From Rhodophyticola porphyridii (GTDB lineage Bacteria > Pseudomonadota > Alphaproteobacteria > Rhodobacterales > Rhodobacteraceae): 64,000 bases of DNA. The notes beneath the pieces were generated by a model that saw only the letters and a list, made by a program, of their open reading frames with translations, did no database searches and was not told where the DNA came from. The stretch spans positions 124,001 through 188,000 of the forward strand of contig NZ_RCNT01000004.1 in NCBI RefSeq assembly GCF_003688285.1. The letters run 5' to 3'. Made by a program: the position numbers and the translations under genes. Each line of letters starts with the position of its first letter. Positions within the stretch are counted from its first letter, which is position 1. Of the stretch, positions 36,879-45,791 are shown piece by piece.

Positions 36879-37064
36879 GATGGCCACCCATAGACAATGC
36901 AAACAATTGCCGCACAATATGTGGTGGCCAGCGGATGGTTTCAAGACCCCTTCGCCAAGACTGGACTTCCTGCGCCTTCGGAGCGTTTCTGTTCTTACGC
37001 CCGGTCGACCCGGGCGCTTCGCGGTAGCGGCGAATGGATCGCCGCGGGAACCACGGAGACCCCA

Positions 37065-37277
37065 ATGACCACGAGCAAGAAGGCGCCCACCGGAGAGACA
37101 CCGGCGGCACCGCCAAGCAAGATCGCCACTCACATCGAGCTTCTCACCAAGGCGACGGGCTGGCAGCCCCACTCCGTCCGCGGTGCCCCCGCCGGCACGC
37201 TAACGTGAAGGGGTTACTGGATAACCCCGGAGAAGATGAACCACATCCACCGCTACAGGATCGCGGGGCAGGAATGA
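37065..37277 (+). pseudogene. DUF3489 domain gene, disrupted by a stop and an internal deletion
   Basis: From the ATG at 37065 the frame reads TTSKKAPTGETPAAPPSKIATHIELL, then TKATGWQPHSVRGAPAGTL, the DUF3489 helix-turn-helix region, but about a dozen residues normally present between these parts (the RPEGAT-type segment) are missing. An in-frame TGA at 37206-37208 interrupts it. After the stop the same frame continues RGYWITPEKMNHIHRYRI, the expected family C-terminus, and ends at a stop that overlaps the DUF2924 start (ATGA at 37274). It is a decaying gene of the recombinase cassette. Confidence 0.7.
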
Positions 37278-37690
37278 GCCGCCCCATTCCCGGCCATTCA
37301 GACGTGGTGGTACTCGACCCGCTCACGCTGGACGAGCTTCGCGAGGTCTGGCGCGCAGCCTACGGCCCGCGGCCCAGACTGCGCTCAGTCGAACTCCTCC
37401 GCCTGATGCTGGCATGGCGACTCCAAGCCGACCGTCTTGGTGGCCTCGACCGCGAGACAAGGCGCAAGCTTGCCAGCAAGGGGCCAGTGCAACCCGCGGG
37501 ACTCGATCTCGGCGTCGGCACCGTGCTCTCGCGCGAATGGCAGGGCCGCCGGGTCGAGGTCATCGTCGAGCGCGACGGATTCCGCCACGACGGGCACCTC
37601 TATGCCAGCCTCTCCGCTGCGGCGACCGTCATCGCCGGCGCGCGATGGAACGGGCCCCGCTTCTTTGGCCTCCGGAAGACCCAGACATGA
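37274..37690 (+). CDS. DUF2924 domain protein
   Basis: A 138-residue protein. It shows LDELREVWRAAYGPRPRLRS, LLRLMLAWRLQ, and the C-terminal GTVLSREWQGRRVEVIVERDGF then YASLSAAATVIAGARWNGPRFFGL, the DUF2924 pattern. This family typically sits directly before a serine recombinase gene. The start at 37274 follows GGGGCAGGA; its stop overlaps the recombinase ATG. The function is unknown, perhaps DNA binding linked to recombination. Confidence 0.85.
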   Translation: MSRPIPGHSDVVVLDPLTLDELREVWRAAYGPRPRLRSVELLRLMLAWRLQADRLGGLDRETRRKLASKGPVQPAGLDLGVGTVLSREWQGRRVEVIVERDGFRHDGHLYASLSAAATVIAGARWNGPRFFGLRKTQT

Positions 37691-39282
37691 CCCGCCCCCG
37701 CATCCGCTGCGCCATCTATACGCGCAAAAGCAGCGAGGAAGGGCTCGAACAGGACTTCAACAGCCTCGATGCACAGCGTGAGGCCTGCGAGGCCTTCGTC
37801 CAAAGCCAGGTGGGCGAAGGTTGGCAGGCGATGAGCGAGCGGTATGACGATGGTGGTATCTCGGGCGGCACGATGGACCGTGCTGGCCTGCAACGCCTGC
37901 TGGACGACGTGTCCCGCGACCGTGTCGATGTCATCGTTGTCTACAAGATCGACCGGCTGACACGGTCCCTGCCCGACTTCGCCCGCATGGTCGAGATCTT
38001 CGACCGCCACAAGGTCAGCTTCGTGTCGGTCACGCAGGCCTTCAACACCACGTCCTCAATGGGTCGGCTCAGCCTCAACGTGCTCCTGTCCTTCGCCCAG
38101 TTCGAACGAGAAGTCACAGGCGAACGCATCCGCGACAAGATCGCGGCCTCCAAGGCCCGCGGCATGTGGATGGGCGGCAACCTGCCCCTCGGCTACGACC
38201 GGCCGCGCGATGGTACTCGGAGGCTTGTCGTCAACGAGGGGGAGGCCGAGACAGTGCGCAGCATCTTCCGGCGCTATCTCGACCTTGGCTCCGTTCATGA
38301 CCTCGCCCGGGCGCTCGAGGCCACGGGGGTACGTTCGAAGATCCGGCGAGACAAGGATGGCGCCCGGATTGCCGGCAGGCCCTTCAGTCGCGGGGCGCTG
38401 TTTCATCTGCTTCGCAATCCCGTCTATCTCGGTCTCATCCGGCACAAGGGCGTCCTGCACGAAGGCCTGCACGCGCCGATCGTCGATCGGACCCTTTTCG
38501 ATGCCGTGCAAGAGCAGCTGACCGCCAGCACGCGCCGCGGAAACAACAGACACTCTGGTGCAAGGTCCCGAAGCCAGCTCACCGGCCGTATCTTCGATGC
38601 CACTGGAGAACGGATGTCGCCGACCTTCGCAATCGGCGCGCGCGGCAAGCGCTACCGGTACTATGTCTCCACCTCCCTGCAGCAAGGCGGCAAACGCCGT
38701 GGTGATGACGTTCTGCGTCGCGTGCCCGCCGACTTCCTTGAGCAGGCCCTGATCGACCGTTTGCGCCGCATCGACGGGATCGATGCCAAAGCACCCCTCG
38801 AGCATTTGCGGCGGGTCGATGTGCAAATGGGCCACGTCTTGCTCACTCTTCCGAAGGCCCTGCATCTTGCCACGCGTGCAAGTCTCCGCGACGATGAAGG
38901 CTTCGTGGAGGGTCACCCCGATGCCCAAGGAGTTAGTTTAAGAGTACCGGTTGCGTTCCCGCGGCGTGGCGGCGCGACCGAGGTGAAGCCAGGTCCGGCA
39001 GAAGGACCGCAACCGGACACAACCCTCATCAGGGCCCTCCGAGCGGCCCACGCGATGCTCGAGCGTGATGCATCCGGCCGCCCCATCCTGCACGAGAGCC
39101 CGATCTCGCCGCACCGCCGGCGGCTCATCAGGTTGGCGTTTCTCGCCCCTGAACTGCAGGTCGCCATTCTATCAGGACGGCAACCGCCAGGCCTGAGCCT
39201 GTCACGGCTGCTCGCCGACGGGTTTCCGATCGCCTGGCAGGCTCAGATCGAGCGTTTCGGGCGTCCACGGCGCGACGTGTAA
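37687..39282 (+). CDS. Large serine recombinase
   Basis: A 531-residue site-specific recombinase. The resolvase catalytic domain occupies about residues 5-150 with YTRKSSEEGLEQ (nucleophile Ser15), then DRLTRSLPDF, LLSFAQFERE and GERIRDKIAASKARG. A recombinase domain (LFHLLRNPVYLGLIRHKG) and a beta-ribbon segment follow. The start at 37687 overlaps the DUF2924 stop by 4 bases; a longer reading from 37414 is an antiframe of DUF2924. It is the probable integrase of the element that ends near the tRNA-Ser gene. Confidence 0.92.
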   Translation: MTRPRIRCAIYTRKSSEEGLEQDFNSLDAQREACEAFVQSQVGEGWQAMSERYDDGGISGGTMDRAGLQRLLDDVSRDRVDVIVVYKIDRLTRSLPDFARMVEIFDRHKVSFVSVTQAFNTTSSMGRLSLNVLLSFAQFEREVTGERIRDKIAASKARGMWMGGNLPLGYDRPRDGTRRLVVNEGEAETVRSIFRRYLDLGSVHDLARALEATGVRSKIRRDKDGARIAGRPFSRGALFHLLRNPVYLGLIRHKGVLHEGLHAPIVDRTLFDAVQEQLTASTRRGNNRHSGARSRSQLTGRIFDATGERMSPTFAIGARGKRYRYYVSTSLQQGGKRRGDDVLRRVPADFLEQALIDRLRRIDGIDAKAPLEHLRRVDVQMGHVLLTLPKALHLATRASLRDDEGFVEGHPDAQGVSLRVPVAFPRRGGATEVKPGPAEGPQPDTTLIRALRAAHAMLERDASGRPILHESPISPHRRRLIRLAFLAPELQVAILSGRQPPGLSLSRLLADGFPIAWQAQIERFGRPRRDV

Positions 39283-39664
39283 ATCCCCTGTTCTGACAAA
39301 CCAGAGCCCTGTTAATTCACAATAACAGTCCCTGTTCTGTGCATTTCGCACCCTGTTCCGCAGAAAAACAGGGAACCCGGAAAATCAGCGCATATGTGAC
39401 TGTTATTATGATATTTTTCTGATCAACATGATCGACGCGGCCTCTAGGAGCCCCTGTTTTTCGACCAGTTCGCTGTAAATTCCCTGTTCTTGCCGAAACT
39501 CACCCATCCATCGGACGGCCAGAGACAGCCCGGTCAGACCGCGCCAGAAACGGCCGTCACATGACCAAGAACGCCCGCGCAGGTCGGGAATGAGCCGAAA
39601 AATGCCCCCTGTTACGCGGCCTTACAACCAGCGCAACCAAGCCAAGCACAGTGCGAGGAGTGGG
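39283..39664. repeat. CCCTGTT repeat cluster downstream of the recombinase
   Basis: This 380-base gene-free stretch is more AT-rich than its flanks. It carries the heptamer CCCTGTT seven times in direct orientation (39286, 39307, 39330, 39351, 39452, 39482, 39607) and once inverted (AACAGGG at 39367). The copies at 39351-39357 and 39367-39373 form an inverted repeat with a 9-base loop. It lies between the recombinase stop and tRNA-Ser. It may hold recombinase binding or attachment sites. Confidence 0.7.
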
Positions 39665-39754
39665 TGGCGGAGCGACAGGGATTCGAACCCTGGAGACGGT
39701 CTCCCGCCTACACACTTTCCAGGCGTGCGCCTTCGACCACTCGGCCACCGCTCC
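39665..39754 (-). tRNA. tRNA-Ser (anticodon GGA)
   Basis: A 90-base class II tRNA with a long variable arm. Transcribed leftward it starts GGAGCGGTGGCCGAGTGG, has the anticodon loop CTGGAAA (GGA, reads UCC/UCU), the T-arm GGTTCGAATCC and ends GCCA with the CCA encoded. The acceptor stem GGAGCGG pairs with TCGCTCC (one G-U), and the discriminator is G, as for serine. A likely promoter is TTGCCA (39793-39788), 16 bases, TCTAAG (39771-39766). Confidence 0.97.
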
Positions 39755-40060
39755 GACAGGGCGCACTTAGACGAGAACACACCGCGCTGGCAAGAGGGCG
39801 CCGAAAGTTTTGCGCCTCCGGATGATCGTGCCATGCGGGCGCAGGGCATATCGGCGCCCCATGCGCGGCCCCGGGGGCGTTTCCGCCCCGGTCAACCTGC
39901 CTTTGCAAACGGTTTGCATCACGCCGCGGACCCCGAGCCCGGACGCCGGCGATGCATAGGTTCGCTGGACCCGGTTTTGAGGACGGATGCCGGGCCTCGG
40001 GCCTCCGCGCGCATCCCGAGGAGCGGCCGGTATCGGCAGAAATAACTGCCGCCCGTCCGA
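39755..40060. other. Gene-free stretch with tRNA promoter and a palindrome
   Basis: About 300 bases between the tRNA-Ser 5' end and the AlaX stop. It contains the tRNA promoter region (39766-39793) and a perfect inverted repeat, TGCAAAC-G-GTTTGCA, at 39904-39918. No coding region could be supported. Confidence 0.6.
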
Positions 40061-40780
40061 TTACTGCGCCAAAGCCACGGTCACGCGACGGTTCTGCCGG
40101 CCCTTGCTTTCGATCTTTGCGATGGTGACGGGCCCGATCTCGGCGGTGTTGGCGACATGGGTGCCGCCGCAGGGTTGCAGGTCGATCTGCCGGTCACCGG
40201 TTCCGATACGGACCAGCCGCACCCGACCCGCGCCCTTGGGGGGCTGGACGGACATGGTTTTCACGAGGCCGGGATTGGCGTCGAGTTCCTCGGCGGTGAT
40301 CCATGTCTCGGACACGTCGAGACCCCGCTCTATCAGGGCGTTCATCTGCCCCTGCAGCACGAGCTTGTCATCGGGCGGTTCGGGCATGGCGAAATCCAGA
40401 CGCCCCTTTTCCGCCGCGATCGCTCCGCCGGTCACCGGAAGCGGGATCACCACCGACAAGAGGTGCAGCGCCGTATGCACCCGCATATGGCCGAAGCGAC
40501 GATCCCAGTCGAGCCGTTGTTCGACCTCGGCCCCCACGGGCGGCAGGGCGGCGGGCTCCGCCGGAACCAGAACGATATCCGCCCCCTCCCCCTTCACCGC
40601 CATGGCAATCGGGATCCGCCCGCCATCCCAGTGCAGCACGCCGCTGTCGCCGGGCTGGCCGCCGCCGCGGGCATAAAACAGCGACGCGTCCAGAATGATG
40701 CCGCCCTCGTCGGTCAGGCCCGTAACCTTTCCGGGCGCAGTCTTGCGGTACATGTCTTGCAAAAACAGCGTCTCGGTCAT
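40061..40780 (-). CDS. Alanyl-tRNA editing protein (AlaX-like)
   Basis: A 239-residue trans-editing enzyme related to the AlaRS editing domain, which removes Ser or Gly misattached to tRNA-Ala. It has the zinc/active-site motifs HxxxH (H102, H106 in HTALHLL) and CGGTH (C204, H208), plus GGGQPGDSG near residue 40. The start at 40780 overlaps the MscS-type gene's stop (ATGA). Longer readings upstream are antiframes of that gene. Confidence 0.93.
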   Translation of the reverse strand: MTETLFLQDMYRKTAPGKVTGLTDEGGIILDASLFYARGGGQPGDSGVLHWDGGRIPIAMAVKGEGADIVLVPAEPAALPPVGAEVEQRLDWDRRFGHMRVHTALHLLSVVIPLPVTGGAIAAEKGRLDFAMPEPPDDKLVLQGQMNALIERGLDVSETWITAEELDANPGLVKTMSVQPPKGAGRVRLVRIGTGDRQIDLQPCGGTHVANTAEIGPVTIAKIESKGRQNRRVTVALAQ

Positions 40781-43119
40781 GGGTCGGGGTCTCCGTCGTT
40801 GCTGGTTGCCGCGCGCAGGGTTTCGGGATTGCGAAGCCAGACATCGCGCTGCGCGAAGGGAATCTCGATGCCTTCTTCGGTGAAGCGGGCCGCAATCGCA
40901 TGGTTCAGATCGCTTTTCACACTGAGCAGGAAATTCACATCGCGCAGGATCGCCCGGATCTCGAAATCGAGGCTGTCCGCCCCGAACCCCTGAAAAAAGA
41001 TCGACGGCGGCGGGTTCAGAAGCACCATCGGATGGGCCTCCGCCACCTCGCGCAGAACCGCCTCGACCTTCCTGGTATCGGTGCCATAGGCCACACCCAC
41101 CGGCACGATCGCCCGTCCGGTATTGTTGTGGTGGGTCATGTTGATCACCACGCCCGAGATCAGGTCGGCATTGGGCACGATGACGTCGGAGCGGTCGAAG
41201 GTTTCGATCCGGGTCGAGCGGACAGAGATGTCGCGCACATAGCCCATCATCCCGTTCACCTCGATCCAGTCGCCTTCCTTGATCGGGCGTTCGATCAGCA
41301 GGATGATACCCGAGACGAAATTCGACACCACGGTCTGCAGGCCGAAACCGATCCCGACCGAGAGTGCACCGGCGACAAGCGCTATGGAGCTGAGATCGAT
41401 CCCCGCCGCCGTGATCGCGATGATCGCGGCCAGAAAGATGCCCACATAGCCGGTGCCCGACAGGATCGCCATGCGCCCGCCCGCATCCAGCCGCGTCTTC
41501 GGCAGGACCGAGCTTTTCAGCGTCGCCTGAAGCATGCGGGTCGCGGTGTAGCCCGCCGCGAAAACCAGCGCGAAAACGAGGAAATTGCGCGGGCTGATGG
41601 TGACGCCGCCAATCGCGAACCCCTCGATCAGGTTGCGCCAAAGATCCAGCAGTTGCGCCGCGCGCACGCCCCAGATCATCGCGAAAAGCGGCAGCGACAA
41701 TAGCGCCAGGACAAAGCCGATCAGCGTGGGCGTCAGCGCCTCGTCCAGCCCTTCGTGGCGGCCCGTCAACGTTCCGTAGAGATTGACCACCAGCCGTTGC
41801 AGGATTCGCACCAGCGCAATCAGGGCCAGGCTCATCGTGGCGGGCAGCAGGAAGCTGATCCCGGCAGTGGAATAGCCGATGGCCGCAAGGCTCGGCCCGA
41901 TCACGCCAAGCGCCATGGCGGCCCATCCCAGCACCCGAATGACCTGCGCATTGACGCTGAGATCGGCACCCTCGCGGGTTTCCTGGCGCACATGGCTGAT
42001 CAGCAGGCGGCCGATACGCAGCAGCAGCAATCCCAGCATGACCAGGATCGGAAAGAAGAGGATCAGGGTTTCGCCGTCGCTGAACCCGCCATTTTCGGAA
42101 ATGTCGTCGATCGCCGTACCCAGACCGATCGTGACCCCGATCGCTATGACCGTCCAGCGGCCCTGCCGCCGTTCCCTTTCGCTCAGTGTCAGCGGGCGGA
42201 CGGCCGTTTCGCGGGCCGGGAACACCTGGCGCCCCAGCCAGACCGCGACCATCACGAAGACCGCAAATGGCGTGATCAGATCGACAAGGACCTGCGACCG
42301 GATCCCGGTGAAATCCGTGGCGATGATGGCGGCCGCAATCGCGCCCACCCCGATAACCGGCATCAGGCATTGCAGAAGCGACAGGAAGAACAGCACGAGC
42401 CTCGCCCCGGGCGAGGTTTCCTCGCGCCGGATGAAGGGCATCATCAGGCGCCCGACCCATCGCCAGCCGCGGGCCAGCAAAACCAGAGCGATTATCAGGT
42501 AAATGGTGATGACCGGGGCGTTTTCCCGCAACTCCGCCTGTCGCAGGTCGGAGGTCGCCAGACGGTCGACCTCAAACGCCGTATCGACCAGCCAGTCCGC
42601 CAATGCGCCGATGGCGCCCGGCCAGTTGGCCGGATTCAGGGGCGACGGCCCGAGCGACAGCAATTCACCGGCCAGACGCTCGGCAATCAGCGCATCGATC
42701 TCGCTGATCAGCCCCTGGGCACGCCGAAGCTCCGCTTCCGCACGCCGTATGGGCGCCTCCGCTTCCGCCAGTCTCGTGTTCAGTTCGGCCCGTTGCTCGG
42801 CGATGTCGTCCGGTTCGGTCTCACCCTCGGCCGGCGATGGGCCGAGCGCATCAATCTGGGCTCGAATACTTTCGATACGCGGCGCATTTATACGTTCCGC
42901 CTGTTGGAACTCGGTTCGCCACGCCACCAGTCTGGCGCGCAGAGTTTCCAACGCCGCATCCGACGCGCGCTCCCCGTCGATCACCCATTCCGCGCGATCG
43001 GCCATCTCGTCCCATTCCTGATAGTCGGGAAGGTCCTGCGCCCGTCCGGGCAGGGCCAGCGCCAGCGCCAGCAGCAGCACCCCCGCCGCCAGCAGGTGCC
43101 AGAAACGGCGCGCGATCAT
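40777..43119 (-). CDS. Mechanosensitive ion channel, MscS/MscK type with DUF3772
   Basis: A 780-residue inner-membrane channel. A signal peptide (about residues 1-27) is followed by a periplasmic coiled-coil part resembling DUF3772, then about eleven membrane segments and the MscS core near residues 560-690, with GIGFGLQTVVSNFVSGIILLIERP, and a C-terminal cytoplasmic beta domain. It would release solutes at hypo-osmotic shock. It overlaps cysK and the AlaX-like gene by 4 bases on either side. Confidence 0.92.
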   Translation of the reverse strand: MIARRFWHLLAAGVLLLALALALPGRAQDLPDYQEWDEMADRAEWVIDGERASDAALETLRARLVAWRTEFQQAERINAPRIESIRAQIDALGPSPAEGETEPDDIAEQRAELNTRLAEAEAPIRRAEAELRRAQGLISEIDALIAERLAGELLSLGPSPLNPANWPGAIGALADWLVDTAFEVDRLATSDLRQAELRENAPVITIYLIIALVLLARGWRWVGRLMMPFIRREETSPGARLVLFFLSLLQCLMPVIGVGAIAAAIIATDFTGIRSQVLVDLITPFAVFVMVAVWLGRQVFPARETAVRPLTLSERERRQGRWTVIAIGVTIGLGTAIDDISENGGFSDGETLILFFPILVMLGLLLLRIGRLLISHVRQETREGADLSVNAQVIRVLGWAAMALGVIGPSLAAIGYSTAGISFLLPATMSLALIALVRILQRLVVNLYGTLTGRHEGLDEALTPTLIGFVLALLSLPLFAMIWGVRAAQLLDLWRNLIEGFAIGGVTISPRNFLVFALVFAAGYTATRMLQATLKSSVLPKTRLDAGGRMAILSGTGYVGIFLAAIIAITAAGIDLSSIALVAGALSVGIGFGLQTVVSNFVSGIILLIERPIKEGDWIEVNGMMGYVRDISVRSTRIETFDRSDVIVPNADLISGVVINMTHHNNTGRAIVPVGVAYGTDTRKVEAVLREVAEAHPMVLLNPPPSIFFQGFGADSLDFEIRAILRDVNFLLSVKSDLNHAIAARFTEEGIEIPFAQRDVWLRNPETLRAATSNDGDPDP

Positions 43120-44144
43120 TCAAAGACACTCGGCAGCTCCGCCCCCACCCCCTCCAACCACGTCGGAACGGGCAGGCCCTTCTCCCGCAGGAAAGCGGGA
43201 TTGAAGAGCTTCGACTGATAGCGCGTGCCATAGTCGCAGAGGATCGTCACAATGGTGTGGCCGGGGCCCATGGCGCGGGCCATCCGCACCGCGCCCGCCA
43301 TGTTGATGCCCGAGGATCCGCCAAGGCAAAGCCCCTCGTGAGCCAGCACGTCGAACACGATCGGCAAGGCCTCGGTATCGGGGATCTTGAAGGAATGATC
43401 GGGGCGGAACCCCTTGAGGTTCGCGGTTTCGCGCCCCTGCCCGATGCCTTCGGTGATCGACCCGCCGTCGGCCTTGAACTCACCGGTCGTGTAGAAACTG
43501 TGGATGGCCGACCCTTCGGGATCCGCCAGCCCGATGGAAACGCCCTTGGGTTGCAGCGCCATGCCCACACCGGCCAGCGTGCCGCCGGTGCCCACCGCGC
43601 ATATGAACCCGTCCACCTTGCCCCCCGTCTGGGTCCAGATCTCGGGGCCGGTCATCTCGATATGCGCCTGACGATTGGCGATATTGTCGAATTGGTTTGC
43701 CCAGATCGCACCATTGGGCTCCGTCTTGGCCAGCTCCGCCGCCAAACGCTCCGAATAGCGCACGTAATTGTTGGGGTTCTTGTAGGGGGCCGCCGGCACC
43801 TGCACCAGATCCGCCCCCGCCAGCCGCAGCATGTCCTTCTTTTCCTGGCTCTGCGTCTCGGGGATGACGATCACGGTCTTGAACCCCATCGACGCGCCGA
43901 CCAGAGCCAGCCCGATGCCGGTGTTGCCCGCCGTGCCCTCGACGATGGTGCCGCCGGGCTTCAGATCGCCCCGCGCGATCGCGTCGCGGATGATGTAAAG
44001 CGCGGCGCGATCCTTGACCGACTGGCCCGGATTCATGAACTCCGCCTTGCCAAGGATTTCGCAACCGGTGGCCTCGCTCAAGGCGCGAAGACGGATCAGG
44101 GGCGTGTTGCCGATGGTCTCGGCCAGATCCTTGTAGACATTCAT
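43116..44144 (-). CDS. cysK: Cysteine synthase A (O-acetylserine sulfhydrylase)
   Basis: A 342-residue PLP enzyme that makes cysteine from O-acetylserine and sulfide. The PLP-lysine is in PGQSVKDRAAL, and the substrate loop GTAGNTGIG and a GTGGT phosphate site are present. The start at 44144 (MNVYKDLAETIGNTPLIRL) has a GGGAG site upstream; an ATG at 44177 adds 11 atypical residues. Its position after trgB resembles the Rhodobacter tellurite-resistance locus, where cysK also contributes to resistance. Confidence 0.94.
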   Translation of the reverse strand: MNVYKDLAETIGNTPLIRLRALSEATGCEILGKAEFMNPGQSVKDRAALYIIRDAIARGDLKPGGTIVEGTAGNTGIGLALVGASMGFKTVIVIPETQSQEKKDMLRLAGADLVQVPAAPYKNPNNYVRYSERLAAELAKTEPNGAIWANQFDNIANRQAHIEMTGPEIWTQTGGKVDGFICAVGTGGTLAGVGMALQPKGVSIGLADPEGSAIHSFYTTGEFKADGGSITEGIGQGRETANLKGFRPDHSFKIPDTEALPIVFDVLAHEGLCLGGSSGINMAGAVRMARAMGPGHTIVTILCDYGTRYQSKLFNPAFLREKGLPVPTWLEGVGAELPSVFE

Positions 44145-44204
44145 CCGCGCGCGCTCCCGACCTTTGGAATTGTCCACAAGGGATAGGCGCGCGGGGCGGC
44201 AAAC

Positions 44205-45353
44205 TCAAGCGGTCAAAGACCCGCCGCGCAGCGTTTCGCGGTGTCGTGCGAGCCATTGGACGGAGATGATCAGCGGCGCCACGGCCAACTCACCGCTCGT
44301 CAGCATCTCCAGCGCGGCATCGAGGCTGACAAGATGGGACCGGATATCCTCCCCCTCCGCGTCAAGTCCGCCGATAGCCGGCAGATCATCGGGCAGATCG
44401 GCGATCCCGACATAGGAGATCAGAACCTGCGCAACCCCGCCCGGCGACGGGTAATATCGCCCCACCGGATGCAGCGCACCGATCTGCACGCCCGCCTCCT
44501 CCTGCGCCTCGCGGCGGGCGGTCGTCTCCTCGCTCTCGCCCGCGTCGATGATGCCTGCCACGGGCTCCAGCAGCCAGGGCGCGGGATCGCCATGTGCATA
44601 GGCCCCCAGACGCACCTGTTCGATCAGAAGAACCCGGTCGCGCTCCGGATCATAGGGCAGAACCGTCACCGCATCCGCCGCACGGAACACCGCACGCGAC
44701 ACCGGCGCGGAGAGGCCGCCGCCAAACAGGCGGTGCCGGGCGCTGTATTCCTCGATGGCGAAGAATTTCGTATAGGGTCTGTCCACCCGGTCCAGCGCGA
44801 TATCGGCGCGGGTGAACCCGGCCCCGACAGTTTGCGGCCGATGCCAGGCACCGCTGCGCAACCGGGATTGCGCGCGGGCGCGGATCATCCCAAAACGGGC
44901 GGCGATGCTCTCCGGCGTCTCGGTTCCGTAAAGCCCCATGACCTCGGCCGCGGCCTCCAAGGTCAACAGGCCCCAGTCGCGCACCCAGTCCCCGAGAGAC
45001 CATCGCGCGCCCGCGGTCCAGGCCGCGGCGTCGGGCAGATAGACCTCCGCCGCTACCCTTTCGCCGCCGCCGGTCCGCACCTCCACCTGCGCAAGCCTGT
45101 AGGCGAACGCACCCTCGTAGTGATCCAGACGCGCCCGGTCCTCCGCGGTGATCCCGGTTGCCAGAACGCCCGTGGCCGTCGCTCCGGCACATCCTTCGAT
45201 CATCGGGAAGCTCTCGCCTTCGGCCCAGCTGACCAGATGGTCGGCAAGCGTGGCGTCCACCAGGTCGGGAACCCGGCCCAGAACCAGCCCGAGCAGCGGC
45301 GCATATCGCAGCGTGCCATAGAAAAACAGCGCATCCATGGGCGGGTTTGTCAC
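44205..45353 (-). CDS. trgB: TrgB-like protein: gamma-glutamylcyclotransferase fold fused to NUDIX
   Basis: A 382-residue two-domain protein. Residues 1-140 have the AIG2/GGCT-like start LFFYGTLRYAPLLGLVLG and a YEG motif. The C-terminal half has a NUDIX box, GIIDAGESEETTARREAQEEAG, matching GX5EX7REUXEEXG. The neighbours trgA and cysK identify it as TrgB. In Rhodobacter the trgAB locus increases tellurite resistance; the biochemical reaction is not known. It overlaps trgA by 4 bases. Confidence 0.88.
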   Translation of the reverse strand: MTNPPMDALFFYGTLRYAPLLGLVLGRVPDLVDATLADHLVSWAEGESFPMIEGCAGATATGVLATGITAEDRARLDHYEGAFAYRLAQVEVRTGGGERVAAEVYLPDAAAWTAGARWSLGDWVRDWGLLTLEAAAEVMGLYGTETPESIAARFGMIRARAQSRLRSGAWHRPQTVGAGFTRADIALDRVDRPYTKFFAIEEYSARHRLFGGGLSAPVSRAVFRAADAVTVLPYDPERDRVLLIEQVRLGAYAHGDPAPWLLEPVAGIIDAGESEETTARREAQEEAGVQIGALHPVGRYYPSPGGVAQVLISYVGIADLPDDLPAIGGLDAEGEDIRSHLVSLDAALEMLTSGELAVAPLIISVQWLARHRETLRGGSLTA

Positions 45354-45790
45354 CTCCAGGTGCGCGCGGCCATTTCGGTCAACACGCCCGCGATGAGCCC
45401 GCCCGCGGCCAGCGCGATCAGAACCGGCGCAGTCTGCATCTGCCAGAAATACTCCAGAAACAGCTCCAGCGCCGCGGTCACCGCCTCCCCCGGCTGGTCA
45501 TAGCGCAGATTGGCCGATCGCCGGAACATCTCGCGCAGCGCGTAGAACGCAAGACCGAAAAAGGCGATCTGGACCGAGGTGCGGAACCCGTTGCCCAGCG
45601 CCGCGGAAAACCCCGCACCCGCGCGTCCGCCCATCACGTACCACCCCTGCCACAGGCCGATCACTGCGATCGACGCGGGGAAATACGTGGCAAGCTGGCC
45701 TTCCGGGAAGGTGTCGGTCACCAGATAGCCGGCGACGTACCCCACCCCGGCAAACAAGATGGCGCCGACAAGTTTGGCCGCCGTCAGCAT
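45350..45790 (-). CDS. trgA: TrgA-like membrane protein
   Basis: A 146-residue integral membrane protein with four hydrophobic segments (about residues 5-24, 38-55, 70-88 and 118-136). The sequence start MLTAAKLVGAILFAGVGYVAGY and its place directly before trgB and cysK match TrgA. It contributes to tellurite resistance together with TrgB in Rhodobacter; the mechanism is unknown. Its ATG lies one base from the stop of the CFA synthase gene. Confidence 0.85.
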   Translation of the reverse strand: MLTAAKLVGAILFAGVGYVAGYLVTDTFPEGQLATYFPASIAVIGLWQGWYVMGGRAGAGFSAALGNGFRTSVQIAFFGLAFYALREMFRRSANLRYDQPGEAVTAALELFLEYFWQMQTAPVLIALAAGGLIAGVLTEMAARTWR

Positions 45791-45791
45791 C

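Noticed and set aside
39590-40045. 151-residue plus-strand frame across the tRNA-Ser region
   Set aside because: It reads through the tRNA gene on the opposite strand and has no ribosome binding site or domain.
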